NCBI RefSeq assembly: GCF_000165425.1
Contig: NW_001798957.1
Location: 1-64,000, forward strand
Reading direction: 5' to 3'
Source: Paramecium tetraurelia
Taxonomy: Eukaryota; Ciliophora; Oligohymenophorea; Peniculida; Parameciidae
DNA length: 64,000 bases
Of this stretch, positions 37,254-49,256 are shown in pieces. The notes beneath the pieces are model-generated. The model searched no databases and was not told where the DNA came from. It saw nothing but the letters and a program-made list of their open reading frames with translations. A program made the translations under genes and the position numbers. The first letter of the stretch is position 1. Each line of letters starts with the position of its first letter.

Positions 37254-37925
37254 TCAGCATTGTTTGGCTTTAGAGGAGTTGAAGAATTCTCTAATGAGAC
37301 ATTTAAATTTGCTTTGGAGTTGTTGTTGTTTGGGTAAAGGTTTCAATTGTTTCAAGTAGATTTTTTTATTTTTTTGATGAGATTTATTGATGGGTATAGT
37401 ACCACTTGGCGAGAATTATAGAGATTATACAGCCTTGCGATCTCTGAGCAATCTGTTGATGGTTTTTTCTTGTCGCAGGACTTATTGTTTGATATTTTGG
37501 AGAAAGCAATTCGAACTTGGGACATATTTATGAGTGCGAGATTGGACAATTTGAGGATGTTCAGTTTTCATGCGTTGTTGTTCAGGCGTGTTAGTTTTTG
37601 TGGGTGAAGTTTGTTAATGCATACTTTCATCTAGGTCAGGCTTGGATCGTAGAATGAATAAGGGATTTCTTGCGAAGATTCTGAAATTCTTTCTTTTTTG
37701 ATCATTTCTCATGTATTTCTTGGTTCCATCAAGTTTGCTAAGGAAGACTTCTTCTAATCTGGCTTTTTTGTGATGGGCAATTTCGCATAGTTGATTGGGG
37801 AGACGATCTTCTTTGAGTGCAGTGAGGCCGCAATGATCACAAACACAGCTTTTACGTCGAACTTGGGTTGTATCTAATTTTGGGCCGTCAAGGTTCTTGG
37901 TAGAGATATGATGTTTGTTATACAT
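37254..37925 (-). CDS. Unknown basic protein, 223 residues
   Basis: Single exon, ATG 37925, TGA 37256-37254. Very basic and rich in Lys, Gln and Ser. Near the N-terminus it has RKSCVCDHCGL, two closely spaced Cys pairs that could bind zinc. The rest lacks clear domains (KRKNFRIFARNPLF, KKIYLKQLKPLPKQQQLQSK). It lies 49 bp upstream of the Pumilio gene on the same strand, and its start is 13 bp from that of the divergent PX-WD40 gene at 37939. Probably nucleic-acid binding by composition; not recognised. Confidence 0.7.
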
Positions 37926-37938
37926 AATATATTAATTA

Positions 37939-39699
37939 ATGGATTAATCTGTAGTGGCTTTAAAGGTTGATATAAATTCAATAATTGTTAGGCTGAGGTG
38001 AAGGAGTATCAGATGAGCAAAATAGATAGTAATGTCATCCTATTCATCTTGCTGGTATCCAAGAGGGATGGGTAGTAATGGACATTAGAGAAGAGGTATT
38101 CGGAATTTGACGATCTGAATACTAACTTGAAGAAGGTGGGATTATTATTCATTGATTATAGGTGTTCACGAATTTGCCTCCATTGCCAGGGAAAACATTG
38201 TTTAAGTTGAAGGAACATGTCGACATCGAGAAGCGAAGAGTGGGACTGGATTATTACATTAAGGTAAAAAGATATGCATAAGAGTAGGAATTATTAAAAA
38301 GACCAGATGTGTTTAATTCTGAGCAGATGAAACAATTTTTATAGTTGGAGAAGCATGCTTAAGAATAAGTGGTCAATCCACCCAAGATGTTAGGAGAAAT
38401 TACAGGATTCATTCACGGATTAAGAGATTTCTATATAGAGAGATCACAGAGTAAAAAAATCAATTCACAATATTGTAGATGTCATTTTCGTCTTATCTTC
38501 TGACATGAATGTGGCTAGCAGATTCGATGCCTACTTAACTAATATGAAAATGCCATGGGAAAAGGAAGCTCCTCCAACTCTCTTGGCTGTTGGATGTTTG
38601 GAATGTTGGGTGAAGACTAATGATGAGAACGAATTCAAGTATGAGAGAATGTGGAATAAAACCTATCCATCATAAGCAATATGTTTGTATTGGGATGCAG
38701 TGACGTCAACTCTAATCGTTGGATTAGATGAGGGAAAATTGAATTTGCTTAAAGTACCTCAAGAGAGTCAATTTATCAGATACGATGAAGTACCTCAATC
38801 ATATATCAACCTTAGTAAGCAGATATCAAGGCACATTAGGGTAGAGTGATGGGTGTATTTTATGATTCCATAAATTCCCATATTCATTCTGTATCAGAAG
38901 ATAAGAAATATAAAGTACTTGACTTTTAAAGATAAATCACTGTTGCTGAAATCTAACCAAGTCAACATGGTTTGACTGGTTTGGCAGCTGATAAAGACAA
39001 TAGAAGAATATTTGTTTCAGATAGAGGAGGTTACGTTCACGTCTTTGAAATTACCTCTGCAACTATGGGTCCCTCTTTGGCTGTTTCAGTGGCATCCCAA
39101 ACACTCTCTCCTATCAGAGGAATCTTTTTTGATCCTGTCAAGAACTATTTATTCACAGCAGGTTTCGACCAAGGTGAAATTGGTATCTTCGAAGTTGGTA
39201 AGTCTGGCAGAGAAAAATTTACTAAATAAACAGCAAGTTTGAAAGATAAACCACAAGTGAGAGAAATAGTTTGGTCACCTTCCAGAGGAGAATGCATGGT
39301 TGGCAATAAAGACGGTACAGTCACAGTGTGGAGTGGCAAAAAAGCTGCACCAATATGTACTTTTTAGCTATGACATTCTTAGTTGTAATTAAGGCTCATA
39401 ATACTGACATCACCAAACTCCAGTGGTATGAAGATAAACATATGTTGGTTACCAGTGGAAAGGAGAAGTCTTTGAAAGTATGAAGCGTTCTTAATTCATA
39501 GTTCTGGCAATTACCAATGGAATGGAGAGACAAAAAGATTGAGTAGTAGGAAGCGTATGAATACGAACAATGGAAGAAATAAGAAAATATCAAAATAAGT
39601 ATTGAGTCTACTAAAAAGGTATTTCTATATATATAAACACATTCTTAGAAAGAGTTTGATTCTGATGAGGATGATCTTAAAGGATGGCATAAAATGTGA
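37939..39699 (+). CDS. PX domain + WD40 repeat protein
   Basis: 516 residues. A phosphoinositide-binding PX domain (about residues 10-110: SKRDGQQWTLEKRYSEFDDL, LPPLPGKTLF, LKRPDVFNSEQMKQFL) is followed by a WD40 propeller (WNKTYPSQAICLYWD, AHQGRVMGVFYD, GLTGLAADKDNRRIFVSDRG, SPIRGIFFDPVKNYLFTAGF, VREIVWSPSRGECMVGNKDG, MLVTSGKEKSLKFWQLP) and an acidic tail. Eight introns keep frame: 37966-37991, 38136-38161, 38264-38287, 38451-38478, 38790-38815, 39357-39382, 39478-39501 and 39619-39648. TGA 39697-39699. The combination suggests an endosomal or vesicle coat/scaffold role, as in other phosphoinositide-binding WD40 proteins. Confidence 0.88.
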
Positions 39700-39939
39700 A
39701 GTGAATATCAAAAATATAATAATATATTATTCAAATTTCTCATAATTTGGTATCCCTCAGTCTAAATTCATAATAAAAGTGCTGACTTTGCTTACTATTA
39801 CTTATGGCATGTTAATGAGTGTTTACGATGGTTACATCCTTACAAATTGAATTGCCATTTAATGCAAGGACAGAGGGGTGTTATTTAGCATTATAGAAAT
39901 AGATAATAATTATTATGTTATAAGTTTATTTAGTTAGAT

Positions 39940-40797
39940 ATGATTGTTTAAAAATACAATAACTCATACCGAGTAGAATATTTTGCGTTATCTTTTACAC
40001 TATTTGCATAATAGATCTCTTGCTGCTTCTATTCTCTTGCTCATTTTTTATTATTCCATATTAATAGCAAGAATTCGAACAATAATACATAATTGAAAAA
40101 GTATAGTTGTAATTCACCTTAGGAAACCTCGGATTGGGAACTTGATTTAAATTAACAAGATTTTAAAAAGTTCATTATTGAAGGCTCATTGAATCAAGAA
40201 AGGTTCAAATTCAATCAGGTTCATAGAGATCCCTACTTGCTATTGAATTCCACTACTCTATTTCAGAAAACAGGTTTTCATGAATATTTTGGATACATTA
40301 ATTATCAGATAGCCAAACTCACAAAATCAAAAAAGTTATGTCTGCAACTAATGTATAATCAGAGATTCAAATAACAAATGATCTAAGAATTACCACAATG
40401 CAGTAATAACATTGGAGTATCTATAATACCTTGGTTTTGGAAGGGTGATTCAATACAATACTTGGCGGAGATCTGTTTGAAGGTTTCCATTGAGGATAAT
40501 TAATTATAATACTAAGGGGGATGTTATAACAATGGGTTTATTTACAAAGAATTGGGAAAGGACAACTTACAAACATTTGAGAATTTGTCCATTTATATTC
40601 GCCATGTGAATGACCCATACATAAGTGGAGTGGAATATTCAAATAATTATGAAAAGCCAAAACAGGATAACCATAATCAATTCCCTAAATTCATATATTA
40701 TTGTTTTTTATTTGGATGTGCAGGGATAATTTACTTGATATTTATATACTTGATATTGACTCTGAGAAGGAATAGTGAGAAGACACAATTTGTGTGA
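39940..40797 (+). CDS. Membrane glycoprotein-like protein, 285 residues
   Basis: Single exon, ATG 39940, TGA 40795-40797. A hydrophobic segment near the N-terminus (YFALSFTLFAQQISCCFYSL) could be a signal anchor. It is followed by a region of about 190 residues with scattered Cys and Asn-x-Ser/Thr sites, then one strong C-terminal membrane helix (GCAGIIYLIFIYLILTL) and a short basic cytosolic tail RRNSEKTQFV. Topology suggests a type I-like surface or endomembrane protein. No family recognised. The 240 bp before it show nothing. Confidence 0.7.
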
Positions 40798-40840
40798 ATA
40801 GAATATTGGTGATAAGTTGATGAAATAAATTGTAAATGTA

Positions 40841-42051
40841 TCATGCTTATTGTTATGTTTGCCTTTATTCGGCCACTCTATTTAATGATAATGTTATGGC
40901 TTTAGACCAATTTTCAACATAGAAATCGTATTATTCTTTCTCTTCTGGATTGAAATATTTGAAACATTCATCAGGTGGCATTTCTTTGCTAATAATGAGA
41001 GTTTGATATACGTGGAGGTGGTGGCAAAACAGGAATGGTCTCTTAGTAATTAATCTAATTTATCTTCTTCTGTGATTTTATGTTTGTTATGGGAGGATTG
41101 GACTTCTAAAAATTTGAGGGCATGCTTTTTGGTTCTAACATCTAGGCCTCCGTGATAGATTTCAAATGTGAATGAATAGGGAATCTAAAAATGATAAACT
41201 ATAAATAGTCTGCCTTCAAATCATCATAAGCATAATCCATTGAAGTACCTGGTGAAAGATATCCAATTTCATGGCCACAAGATCCCATTTTACAAGTCTC
41301 ACAATGTTTCTCTCTAACTTCTGTCAGGATCTGCATCATGTTGGAGAGATTCTCGGATGCTAAATATAGGAATTTATGCTCTACGTTATTCTTTGCTATA
41401 AGCATAGGGAGTGAAGAGTGCTAGGGTGCCAGAATGAATGGAGAAGAAAACGTGGGGTGAGAATTTCTTGAGTTCATCTCTCACTGTTTGGGTCTCGGCT
41501 TCTGAGAATGCAAAGGGTCCAGGAGCTGTTCTTACCATTTCTGGGTCGTGTTCCTGAGTAATTAGTGTTATGTACTTTAGACCAATGGGATTTGTAGTTT
41601 CGATTCAAATCGACTCCATTTTCATTTTCTCTTTTACAAAAATCTCCAGATTCAACTTTCTCTCTTGAGAGTGGATTTAGGTTGACTATCATTCTTAATT
41701 CGTAATTGTCTTTGATTGATTTCATTTCTTCATTTTCACTACAGAGTTTTTTGACAAAATGCAAACCCGTTTCTGGAGAGATCAATTCTCTTGCGTGTTC
41801 TCCGAAGAGTACAAAGCCCTTATTTGGTTTGTTCTGATTCTTGTTGAGAGTGACCATGGACAATTTGGGGTAATCTCTGACCATTTCCAATTCGACTCCA
41901 TCACACTTTTGTAGGGTTTATGCGATTTCGACATGAATATCCTAGATGGGTTGTTTTAGGTGAATAATACTGAGGAACGATGGTAAAAGGAGGGGAATCC
42001 AAGGGAATGAGCGATCGCAAAGATCAATGTAAACAGAATGAGCTTCTTCAT
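40841..42051 (-). CDS. Secreted M14 zinc carboxypeptidase
   Basis: 360 residues. Signal peptide MKKLILFTLIFAIAHSLG. The zinc site is FGEHARELISPETG (HxxE) plus the His of FFSIHSGT. Substrate-binding Arg lies in NGVDLNRNY, and the catalytic Glu is in FTFEIYHGG. It removes C-terminal residues from peptides in the secretory or digestive pathway. Five introns: 41942-41970, 41554-41575, 41360-41384, 41185-41213 and 40989-41011. The fourth starts with GC instead of GT (TTG AAG|GC...AG|ATT CCC) and is required to join SMDYAYDDLK to IPYSFTFE. TGA 40843-40841. Intact with these introns; without them the frame seems broken twice. Confidence 0.9.
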
Positions 42052-42085
42052 TTTTCTAATTTAATATACTTACTTATAATTTAAG

Positions 42086-45000
42086 ATGTCATATATAAGC
42101 TTTAAGGTAATAGCAGAGACGAGATATTTGCAAAATGTCAGAATCTGTGGCAACCATGTCTTACTTGGAGATTGGGATCCAAATCGTTCAATGATGTTGA
42201 GTACAACCAACAGTACCTATCCGGAATGGACTCACGAAAGCAAAATTCAAATTGATCCAAGTATGATCAATGTTTCATCTCGATAGCTGTCAGACTGGAA
42301 TTCAAGTGCTTAATACAAGATGGCGACAACTTCATTTGGGAAGAGGTTCCAAATCGGCTACACAAATGTGATTTCAGACGCAATTTTTTGATTATCACTT
42401 TCAATAAGGAAGAAATGAATGTCAGAACCTTTTAGAAATACGAAATCTCTCATGAATTCGTATAGGAAGACTTGAGTAAGATCTCTCAATTTATCCATTA
42501 TAGTGAATGTGTAAAGACTCAGTAGGTCCAGGGATTACGACCCATTTAATAATGATTTAGATTCAGTATTTAAACTACATTTATATTACAGTCTGACAAC
42601 GAGAGCCTGCCAGAATTGGTCAAGAAAATTACAGGAATCACGTAGATCTCCATCCGTTAATTGGAAAGTGATTGGAGAGACATTATCAGAGTAAACATAT
42701 AACTAAACATTCATAGACTCATTTTGAAGGCAAGCAAAAGTAAAAGTCCATATCGAAATTCCGCAAGATTTCAGAGCAGTACGGTTCTCCAGATATCGTA
42801 TTTGATTACAAAAGAAAGAGGTCCCAATCTTCCTCTCAAATTTTCACTGACTCCTTTGTCATATGCTTGACCTTGAAGATACCAATTTAAATAACCACTA
42901 TCGATTAATAAATTTAAGTAAGAACCAAAAAAGGTAATTAATTTACACTTTAATAAAAAGACATTCTTAATAAATATAAATTCACTTCCACCTAGGATCC
43001 CTATTATAACAACATGTACGATCTATTTAGCAATCGATTGAGTCTCAAAGCCATATGGATTGGATGGTTGGGAATTACAATCCCTGATGAAATAGAATTC
43101 AATCTTATCTAACAATACATGTATGCATTCCCTATCAAATTTAGTTATGATCAATATAAGTGTTATGGCATTCAATTGGATGAATCCAAATTATCCTGTT
43201 TCTCCCAATTTATAGAGCCAGTCTTTAGTAATTTAACTCCGCATTTGAAATTCGAATCAGAAGATGATTATATGACCATCAATCAAATATTTGCCAGATT
43301 TGTACAGGATGCCATGTTCTGCACACTTTTTAATAATCAATTCACTCACTTGCATTCGATCTTCATATTTGATTACCAACTCTTTATGATTCCTATTTTT
43401 CTTAAGGAAGGGCTGATAAAGAAGAATGAGTACAGACCTCGTATTTGCACTGTCATGAGAAGATCCTTTCCGAATCCTAAACAATTTAGAACATTCACTT
43501 TCAGTTAGATCATGCTCTCATCATTATTAATGAGTGATTTGATTTCACTAGTTGAATTGAAGGATTTACACAACTTTATATAGTGCATTCCATTCCAATA
43601 CCAAAAATTAACATAAGTAGCAGGAATGACTGCATTTACAATTGAGGTGTTGGGCAGAAAGATAATACTTGATTATGGAAATGTAGGTTTAGATGAAAAA
43701 CAATTAAATAATTTGATTTCTACAGAAGATTGCATAAATGAAGATTCAATCACACTCCTAGGTGTTGATAGTATTTCTGTCTAGAGTGGACTGAATCTCA
43801 AATTTTAAATTGTAGAATAACTGCATTCATCTGGACTCCATCAAATCTAATTGATCCAAATATTATACAAAAATAATGAAGACGATTTTGAAAATAATAC
43901 CTCGCTTCTCCTACTTCATGAAGAGTTAACCAACTTAGCTTAATCCATTAATAATAAATACTAGAAACCATTAATTCTATTAATATAAGATGCTTCTCAA
44001 TAAGACCGAATCAGATTATATAATAAGGCTGATGTTTTAATCAAAACTTCATTGAGAGATGTCATTTCATCAACTCACTTGGAGTATATATATGTCAGAC
44101 AGTCACAAAAGCAACGAGCAAAGATCATCTTAAGCCAATGGTGCAAATCTAAGGTAGAGCATTAAAAAATCAATCCCTTCAATATCAAAATGTCAGCTTA
44201 AATCATTTCTGATTATATTAAAAATGATCTGCCTTCAATTATTAATGTACCTAGCAGTAATGATTGGCTTCACAGATTAAATGATCATCTAAGCTATTGT
44301 GAGGATTATTGGCTTGATAAACAGTTGTATGATTCAGCCAAGGAACTTACAGTAGGATTGAAGGACAGATAGTTTTGCTCTATTGAAACCACCAAGATAA
44401 TCTCCAGATTCAATAACAATCAATAACACGATAATCAAAGAGTAATCATCTTGGCTTATACTGAAAGTTTCAAATAAAAAATACATAAAATTGATCAATT
44501 AGTTTAAGCACTCGAACAATTGGCCTAAGATGAAAATAATACCTTGATTTTGATATCAGATCAAGAATGCGAACTTCTAGAACTAACCTTTGGTTCCATC
44601 AACAATCTGTATATGATTGCCCAAGATGGCTTATTTATTAAGTAAAACAACTAAACTACGTTTTAATAAATTATTGACAAGGATGAAATGGTTGAAGCTA
44701 AACTGCAATAATTATCTTATCAAGAGCATTTCATTCTCTCTTAGAAAAATCTTATCTATACTATGTCATTTTAAGAGAAGATCCAGGACTCCAATGCTGC
44801 TGCCAACATCCTTATTTCAAATCTGATAAAAGAGTTAAGACTAGAGTTAGATGACTTTATAATCACCTAAGATAATTACTCCATCAAAATCAAACATCAA
44901 TATCAACAGATCGAGGAATTGTTGAAGATCATCATTGTGAATGAGGTAGATAAGAAAGGATTGGTTTCTTTTGCAAGCCTTATCTCTTTCGATCGATAAT

Positions 45001-45203
45001 GGCTAGAAAAAATTATCTAGATTTTTCAATTTGCTAATATGCCTTTAAATAAAGTAAGCATGTCATTTTTATGATAATAGAAATTCCACTGCGTTTCCAT
45101 CTCAGATCAAATAGGAAAGAATAGCAATCTTGTAATTGAAACTACTTAAGATATTATATTATTGTTAAATAGGTATGCTATCGAGAGCAAAGATAAAAAA
45201 TGA
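42086..45203 (+). CDS. CBM20 + trehalose-6-phosphate synthase-like + TPP-like fusion, probably non-catalytic
   Basis: 994 residues (985 if 42934-42960 is a sixth intron). N-terminal CBM20 starch-binding domain: NVRICGNHVLLGDWDPNRS, WTHESKIQID, and FIWEEVPNR. Then a GT20/TPS-like domain: KAIWIGWLGITIP, HSIFIFDYQLFMIPIFL, ICTVMRRSFPNPKQF and NKADVLIKTSLRD. In the UDP-glucose/G6P loop, VDSISVQSGLN replaces the family VxRLDYxKGLP, so both the Arg and the Lys are Ser. The phosphatase part has RVIILAYTESF where TPPs have DYDGTL, so the Asp nucleophile is gone. Introns 42261-42286, 42476-42503, 42566-42591, 42691-42716 and 45054-45080. TGA 45201-45203. It resembles class II TPS of plants, which are regulatory. 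Confidence 0.85.
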
Positions 45204-45220
45204 AATTTATATAACTACAA

Positions 45221-46789
45221 TCAACCTACTGATTAAAAAAAATTATGTGGAAAGTACCCTCTTACTTAATTCTTGTCTTCTCCATACCACCACCCATTCG
45301 TTGTTTTCTTTAACAGTTTAATCTGATCTCCCTTCTTAAAACTTAAATCTACATCCTGCCTAAATCAATTTAATTTCTTTACTTTTTATGCTTTATAATC
45401 ATATTTTGCTATAACATATTAACAATTTTATTATTGGTTCTCCTTATTTCTTTTTGATTATTTATCCTGTTCTCTGAATACGTGCTGATCCATGTAGATA
45501 GTCTCATTTTCATTACTCTCCTAGACAATTTGAAAATAATTAGAATTCTCGCAGATTTCCTGGTTCATTCTATTGGCTGCATTTAACTATAAGGCTAATT
45601 GATTCCTTTATTTTTCTTTATTTAACACTCTCTGCTTCTCAATTGTGTCTAATTCTGTAAAATATGGGTTAGCCTATGTTATAGATAAAGGCCCACTTGC
45701 ATCTAAGAAGGAATGATATTATTCATGCAAAGAAGCCGAAGCATTTCGAATTGGTTTTAGAGGTTCAGGAGGTGGAGGAGTGTTATTGGTTCTTTGAATT
45801 GAATGTTTGGTAACATTGTTGATTTTATTTCGAAAGGATATTTCCAAAGATTCATTCAATTTTAAAGATTCAACAGTTTAAAAGAAGCCATTGACATCGA
45901 ATTCCTCTGGCAGCACACAATTCCTAAGTGCTGGTAAGTTGAGATTCTAAGTTTTGGAAATGAACTCTAGAATAAATGCTGTTGAGTGTTTCGATATTTA
46001 AATGAGGGATTCATAAGCCTATGTGACTTAGGGTTGGAAATGTAACACAATTTTCTAAAAAAAGGATAGAAACTCTATACAGAGTAAACAATTATCACAG
46101 ATAAATGATTTCAATCCATTATTGATTGCTATTTAATCCTATAATTGTTTAGTTAAGGATTCGCTTTTCTTCTGTTCCATTTATAGATTTTATTTCAAAG
46201 GTTTCATGGATTGAATTTGTTCGTTGATATGGAGTAATTGATTCTAATAGAGCTGACGTTCGCGTTATAGATTTTGGTGCAGATCTTTATTAGTTAATTC
46301 TGATGATTAATACTTTTTTTTTAATTCATTTAGGGTTAATTACAATTTTGTCAATTAGTCTTTCAAATCTTGGTTGTCTTTTAGAATTTTCTAGTAGTAC
46401 TCATCTTTATTGAGGATATTTTCAATGATCATGTTGGCCATGGCATTGCTTGAATTCAGGAAGAGTGCATCTTATTCAGTAATTTGATTAAAATTCAATT
46501 TTCTGTTACTTCTTTATTTTTGAGGAGTGGTAGTGGGTGAAATTGATTTGGTTTATCTTTAATTGTTCTATGCGTTTCCAAGAATTTATAATAGTTCTTA
46601 TTTGTTATTTAACTATTTTGAAGGCTCTTTTTTATTGACGATTTAGATCTGAGTTTGAAGTTATTGTTATGACTTTTATTGAATCTGCAGTACTCCATCA
46701 ACGCTTTGGTTTAATTTCTGGTGTTATGAGAATGCTCCAGGTTTTATTTGAATTTTATTATTAGGCACTAATTTCTAAAGTGAATACAT
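45221..46789 (-). CDS. Coiled-coil protein with C-terminal SH3 domain
   Basis: 513 residues, ATG 46789, one 27-nt intron at 45356-45382 ending CAG, TGA 45223-45221. A Gln/Asn-rich N-terminus leads to a long coiled coil (about residues 140-250: KDNQDLKDQLTKLQLTLNEL). Then come a globular part with Cys residues, a Pro-rich linker (NNTPPPPEPLKP), another helical stretch, and an SH3 domain: IAKYDYKAQK|DVDLSFKKGDQIKLL, TTNGWWYGED, RGYFPHNFFQ. The ALYDY, WW and P-N-Y landmarks are in place. SH3 domains bind Pro-rich peptides, so this is probably a cortical or endocytic adaptor. The intron cuts the SH3 domain after its first strand; without it the domain ends at a TGA. Stop codon 17 bp from that of the convergent TPS gene. 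Confidence 0.88.
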
Positions 46790-46850
46790 TTTAAATTTAA
46801 TTATCGTTATATCATAATTCGATATTATTTTGATTTTACATTACAAAAAT

Positions 46851-49117
46851 TCACTCATTTGATTTGAAAACAATAGCACACCTATTTGGCAAATAAATTT
46901 GTATATGATTAGGTCTTCCCTACCACCCTTCTCTGACTAAGGTGAATGGCTTATCATATTATGGAGAAACCCTTGAATGTCCCCCAAACCTCACATCGTC
47001 GGTATCCAAAACTATAAAATGATCTCCATTAAATTTGGTTCCTACTTTGAAATGCTCATAAGACTAACTTAAATATGATTATGCATACTTGTGAGGGATG
47101 AAAGTTGAATACAAAAAGCAATGAACCCCTTTCAAAGATGATGACTTTCATGTCATTATGCTTCTCAGTAACCCATTATTGGCCATCAGGTAACCAGGGA
47201 TTCTTAGATTCTAAACTGAGCATCTCAATATCGAATTATAATAGTTTAGAAAACCTTAAAGTTTAATTGTCAGCTAAATCCCATCTTCTTGTTGCATGAT
47301 GATACGACCACCCATTGCCTTCTCTTGGAAAATCAATCCATTCAGGATGGCCAAACTCGTTCCCCATAAAAGTTAGATAGCCTTCACCTCCAAGAGCAAA
47401 GGTTATCAATCTGATCATCTTATGCAAAGCCATTCCTCTGAAAGTGACCAAGGTTTCTGGTGTAAGAGTGCTCATCTAAGTGTATATCTCCTTGTCAAAC
47501 AGCCACATCGACAAGGTCTTATCTCCAACCAAAGCCTAATCATGACATTCAGCATAACAGATACAATTTTCAAGATGTCTTCTATTCGTAAGAGTGTTAG
47601 TGATGTCTTCCATATCCCAATCATCATCCTTTATTTCCTTTAACAATTTAATCCATTTGTCTGGTACTGCCATAGCCATTCTATAATCGAATCCGATTCC
47701 TCCCTCTTTAATTGTCCTGCACAATGAAGGATATCCAGATACTTCTTCTGCAATAGTTATTGCATCTGGATTGATTTCATGAATTAAATCATTTGCCAAC
47801 ATCAAATAAACCAAAGAGTCTAGGTCTGCTTGTTCATTGAAATATTCATGTAAGCCTCCAGTGTATCCCTGTCCATTACCATGATGAACATACAACATGG
47901 AGGTTATACCATCAAATCGGAAACCATCAAATTAGTATTCGTTGATCCACCATGACAAATTTGAGAGCAGGAATCTCATCACTTCCCATTTAGAATAGTC
48001 GAACACTTTGGAGTCCCATAAATCATGATTACCCTTTGTTCCCGCATGGAAATATTGATATTCTGTTCCGTCCCATTAATTTATCCCATCCTACACATTA
48101 CTAGATGCGTGACTATGTACTAAATCCATTAATACATGTATCCCGTATTGATGGGCTGTATCAATCAGTTCCTTCAAATCGTCTGGACTGCCAAATCTAC
48201 TACTTACTGCAAAGAAATTCGTAACATGATACCCAAAACTACCATAATACGCATGCTCCTATATTGCCATTATCTAAATCACGTTGTATCCTAATTTAAC
48301 CACTCTTGGTAAAACTTACTGCGTGAATTCTTTGAAAGTGTGAACTCGTGGCTCAATTCCTGCCATCCCTATATGCACCTCATATATTTTCAAACTCTTT
48401 GGCTTCACAGGCCTACCATGCTTGAACTCGTATTTATTCTCTGGATTGTGGAAGACTCCATCAAACATCTGAAAAATAAATTTATAAATCAAAAATACTT
48501 TATTTTCTTCATTTTGCCAGGTTGCTCTAATCCATGCAGGTATCTTATAAACATACTCATCTTTGGCATTCTTTATGTAAGTCTTCACTCTAGAACCATG
48601 GGCTATCACATATGTTCCATCTTCATTTCTGGGCAGAAATATCTCCCAATTTCCGAAGGTATCTGAAGTCAAAGAATACTGAGTTTTATCCCAATTATTA
48701 AAATCCCCAGTTAGATATACTTCCTTAGCTCCAGGAGCCCATTCCTTGTACAATATCCCTGACTCTGAGACAACAAAGCCATATTTTTCATAACTAAGGC
48801 AATTATAGATTAAAAATACCCTTTGGCAAAATCTTTGAGAGATGATTCAACTTTGACTATTTGTTCTAGTTATTCAAAAAATCTTGCATTTCTAATTGAG
48901 AAATGTTATTTGTATGGTTGAAGTTGGTGATCATCTTTGAAGATTTTCAATTCGTCGATGTTCTTCTCATATCTTTGAGTAAATTCCTGGTTTTCTAGGA
49001 CGGATTGCTAGATGAGATGGGATGTGGTACTTAATAGAAGAGGGAGTTCTTTTTTTGCAATCTTCTACCTGAGACTGATTTGGTTGATATGGCACTTCCT
49101 TGATCAATATATTACAT
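46851..49117 (-). CDS. GBE1: 1,4-alpha-glucan (glycogen) branching enzyme
   Basis: 721 residues. GH13 branching enzyme that makes alpha-1,6 branches in storage glucan. CBM48 region: [20 protein letters not shown]. Catalytic domain: [50 protein letters not shown] (nucleophile Asp), [11 protein letters not shown] (acid/base Glu), [21 protein letters not shown] (third Asp), [11 protein letters not shown], then the C-terminal beta domain [16 protein letters not shown]. All catalytic residues are present, and it is close to the eukaryotic GBE1 sequence. ATG 49117 is reached through a 20-nt intron at 49049-49068. Other introns: 48794-48819, 48469-48498 and 47064-47088. TGA 46853-46851. The N-terminal 40 residues are the least certain part. 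Confidence 0.95.
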
Positions 49118-49256
49118 TATTATTAATATTTTAAGATTTAATATGAGCAAGAGATGATCATAATCAAATGAGTGAGTTAAATAAATGATGTCAAGGGGTT
49201 TATTGATTAAGAAAAAAAGGGAAAAATCGTATCTAAATATATTATAATTAATTTAA

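Noticed and set aside
38811-38840. A frameshift in the PX-WD40 gene near the YINL/AHQG junction
   Set aside because: It disappears when the intron 38790-38815 is used instead of the one starting at 38815; the joined sequence reads DEQADIKAHQG in frame.
39478-39501. Nonsense mutation in the last WD40 blade of the PX-WD40 gene (KV-TGA-SV)
   Set aside because: The TGA is inside a regular 24-nt intron; spliced sequence reads SLKFWQLP.
41360-41384. A frameshift after the AYSKE block in the carboxypeptidase gene
   Set aside because: A 25-nt GT-AG intron at this place restores the frame.
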